Shown here piece after piece: positions 7,366 to 7,591 of a stretch of 7,591 nt of DNA. The DNA is from an uncultured Candidatus Saccharibacteria bacterium (GTDB taxonomy: Bacteria; Patescibacteriota; Saccharimonadia; Saccharimonadales; Saccharimonadaceae), in the NCBI GenBank assembly GCA_937902295.1, contig CALGUM010000119.1:1-7591 (forward strand), read 5' to 3'. Both the position numbers and the translations under genes were made by a program. Every line of letters begins with the position of its first letter. The first letter of the stretch is position 1. The notes under the pieces are model-generated. The model saw only the letters and a list, made by a program, of their open reading frames with translations. It did no database searches and had not been told where the DNA came from.

Positions 7366-7591
7366 TATCGTGCCATCCTTTCAATTCCTGCACGCGCACT
7401 CGTCTTGATTGTGGCATTAGCCTGAGGGGTTCGGAGGCTAGTATCAGCCGTCTGCTTGAGCTGTGCTGCCGTAGTAGCATCTATCGCACCCGTGTCTATG
7501 AGTGTATTAATGCGATCAATCGTGTGTGACGACTGATTTGCAAGCGTATTGACGCCGTATTTTGAACCTTGCGCGGATCTGACTATCAGAT
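7365..7591 (-). CDS. C-terminal fragment of a fourth probable VirB6/TrbL-like paralogue (gene D, 5' part beyond window)
   Basis: An open frame enters at the right edge and runs 74 codons to TAA at 7365-7367, which overlaps the start of C by one base (TAATG). No start codon is needed in the window because the gene begins outside it. The fragment is hydrophilic and rich in Ala, Thr and Asn, like the cytoplasmic tails of its neighbours, and ends with a basic MAR. Fragment residues 11-39 align without gaps to residues 934-962 near the C-terminus of B, with 11 of 29 identical, including the block GAID followed by T two residues later. That similarity, the position directly before C and the overlapping junction make it the tail of a related protein. 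Membrane helices would lie outside the window, so membership in the VirB6-like family is an inference; a soluble protein sharing only this tail module cannot be excluded. Confidence 0.65.
   Translation of the reverse strand, partial: LIVRSAQGSKYGVNTLANQSSHTIDRINTLIDTGAIDATTAAQLKQTADTSLRTPQANATIKTSARAGIERMAR
7376..7381 (-). promoter_or_regulatory. Probable Shine-Dalgarno sequence of gene C inside the end of gene D
   Basis: The minus strand reads AAAGGA followed by 10 bases and the ATG at 7365. This is a weaker match and a longer spacing than at the next two junctions, so C may depend more on re-initiation after the overlapping TAA of D (TAATG). Confidence 0.55.

Noticed and set aside
7374..7376. 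ATG at 7376-7374 as the start of a gene
   Set aside because: It is in the frame of D and reads only Met-Ala-Arg before the TAA; it is an internal codon of D.
7262..7480. Minus-strand 72-codon frame overlapping the D/C junction
   Set aside because: Out of frame with both D and C; its sequence is a frame-shifted reading of the signal peptide of C and the tail of D.
1..7591. Alternative genetic code with TGA as glycine (Gracilibacteria/Absconditabacteria)
   Set aside because: All four frames are free of internal TGA over roughly 7.5 kb, and TGA ends B and C exactly at the next gene's start.
1..7591. CRISPR array, tRNA/rRNA, insertion sequence, promoter or terminator
   Set aside because: Coding frames cover the whole window with overlapping ends; no direct-repeat array, inverted-repeat ends, transposase or hairpin with T-run at a gene end was seen.

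Overview
The window is a dense stretch of one operon, all on the minus strand, with no intergenic space. It holds four consecutive genes; transcription runs from high to low coordinates. In order they are: the 3' end of a gene entering at the right edge (7365-7591, here D), a complete 719-residue gene (5206-7365, C), a complete 996-residue gene (2219-5209, B), and a 5' portion of at least 740 codons leaving at the left edge (3-2222, A). A and D run off the window and are easily missed by ORF searches that need both a start and a stop. I translated both by hand.

A, B and C are paralogues. Each has an N-terminal signal peptide, an extracytoplasmic segment, a closely spaced cysteine pair, a core of about seven membrane helices, and a long, charged, probably cytoplasmic tail. 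The core carries a gap-free 42-residue signature (18 positions identical in all three), a conserved intramembrane Arg, and an LPNT/KW loop. This architecture matches the VirB6/TrbL-like polytopic channel proteins of type IV secretion-like systems. I recall this core most strongly from Candidatus Saccharibacteria and other Patescibacteria (CPR). D shares a C-terminal tail module with B, so it is probably a fourth member. The assignment rests on remembered family features, not on a search.

The members differ outside the membrane. A and B have ectodomains of about 280 and 370 residues, each with eight cysteines, while C has almost none. Their tails also diverge in length and sequence, although short tail blocks are shared. 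Junctions are TAATG (D/C) and ATGA (C/B and B/A). Each start has a Shine-Dalgarno sequence inside the preceding gene and an in-frame stop a few codons upstream, so every start is the only one possible. The proteins are probably made together and may assemble as a hetero-oligomeric membrane channel or surface-contact machine. The energising partners expected for such a system (VirB4-type ATPase, VirD4, PrgI-like protein) are not in the window.

The genetic code is standard: TGA ends B and C, and TGA does not occur inside any frame. This argues against the TGA=Gly code of Gracilibacteria/Absconditabacteria. Base composition looks close to half G+C by eye, compatible with Saccharibacteria but not diagnostic. 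No promoter, terminator, RNA gene, repeat array or mobile element was seen.
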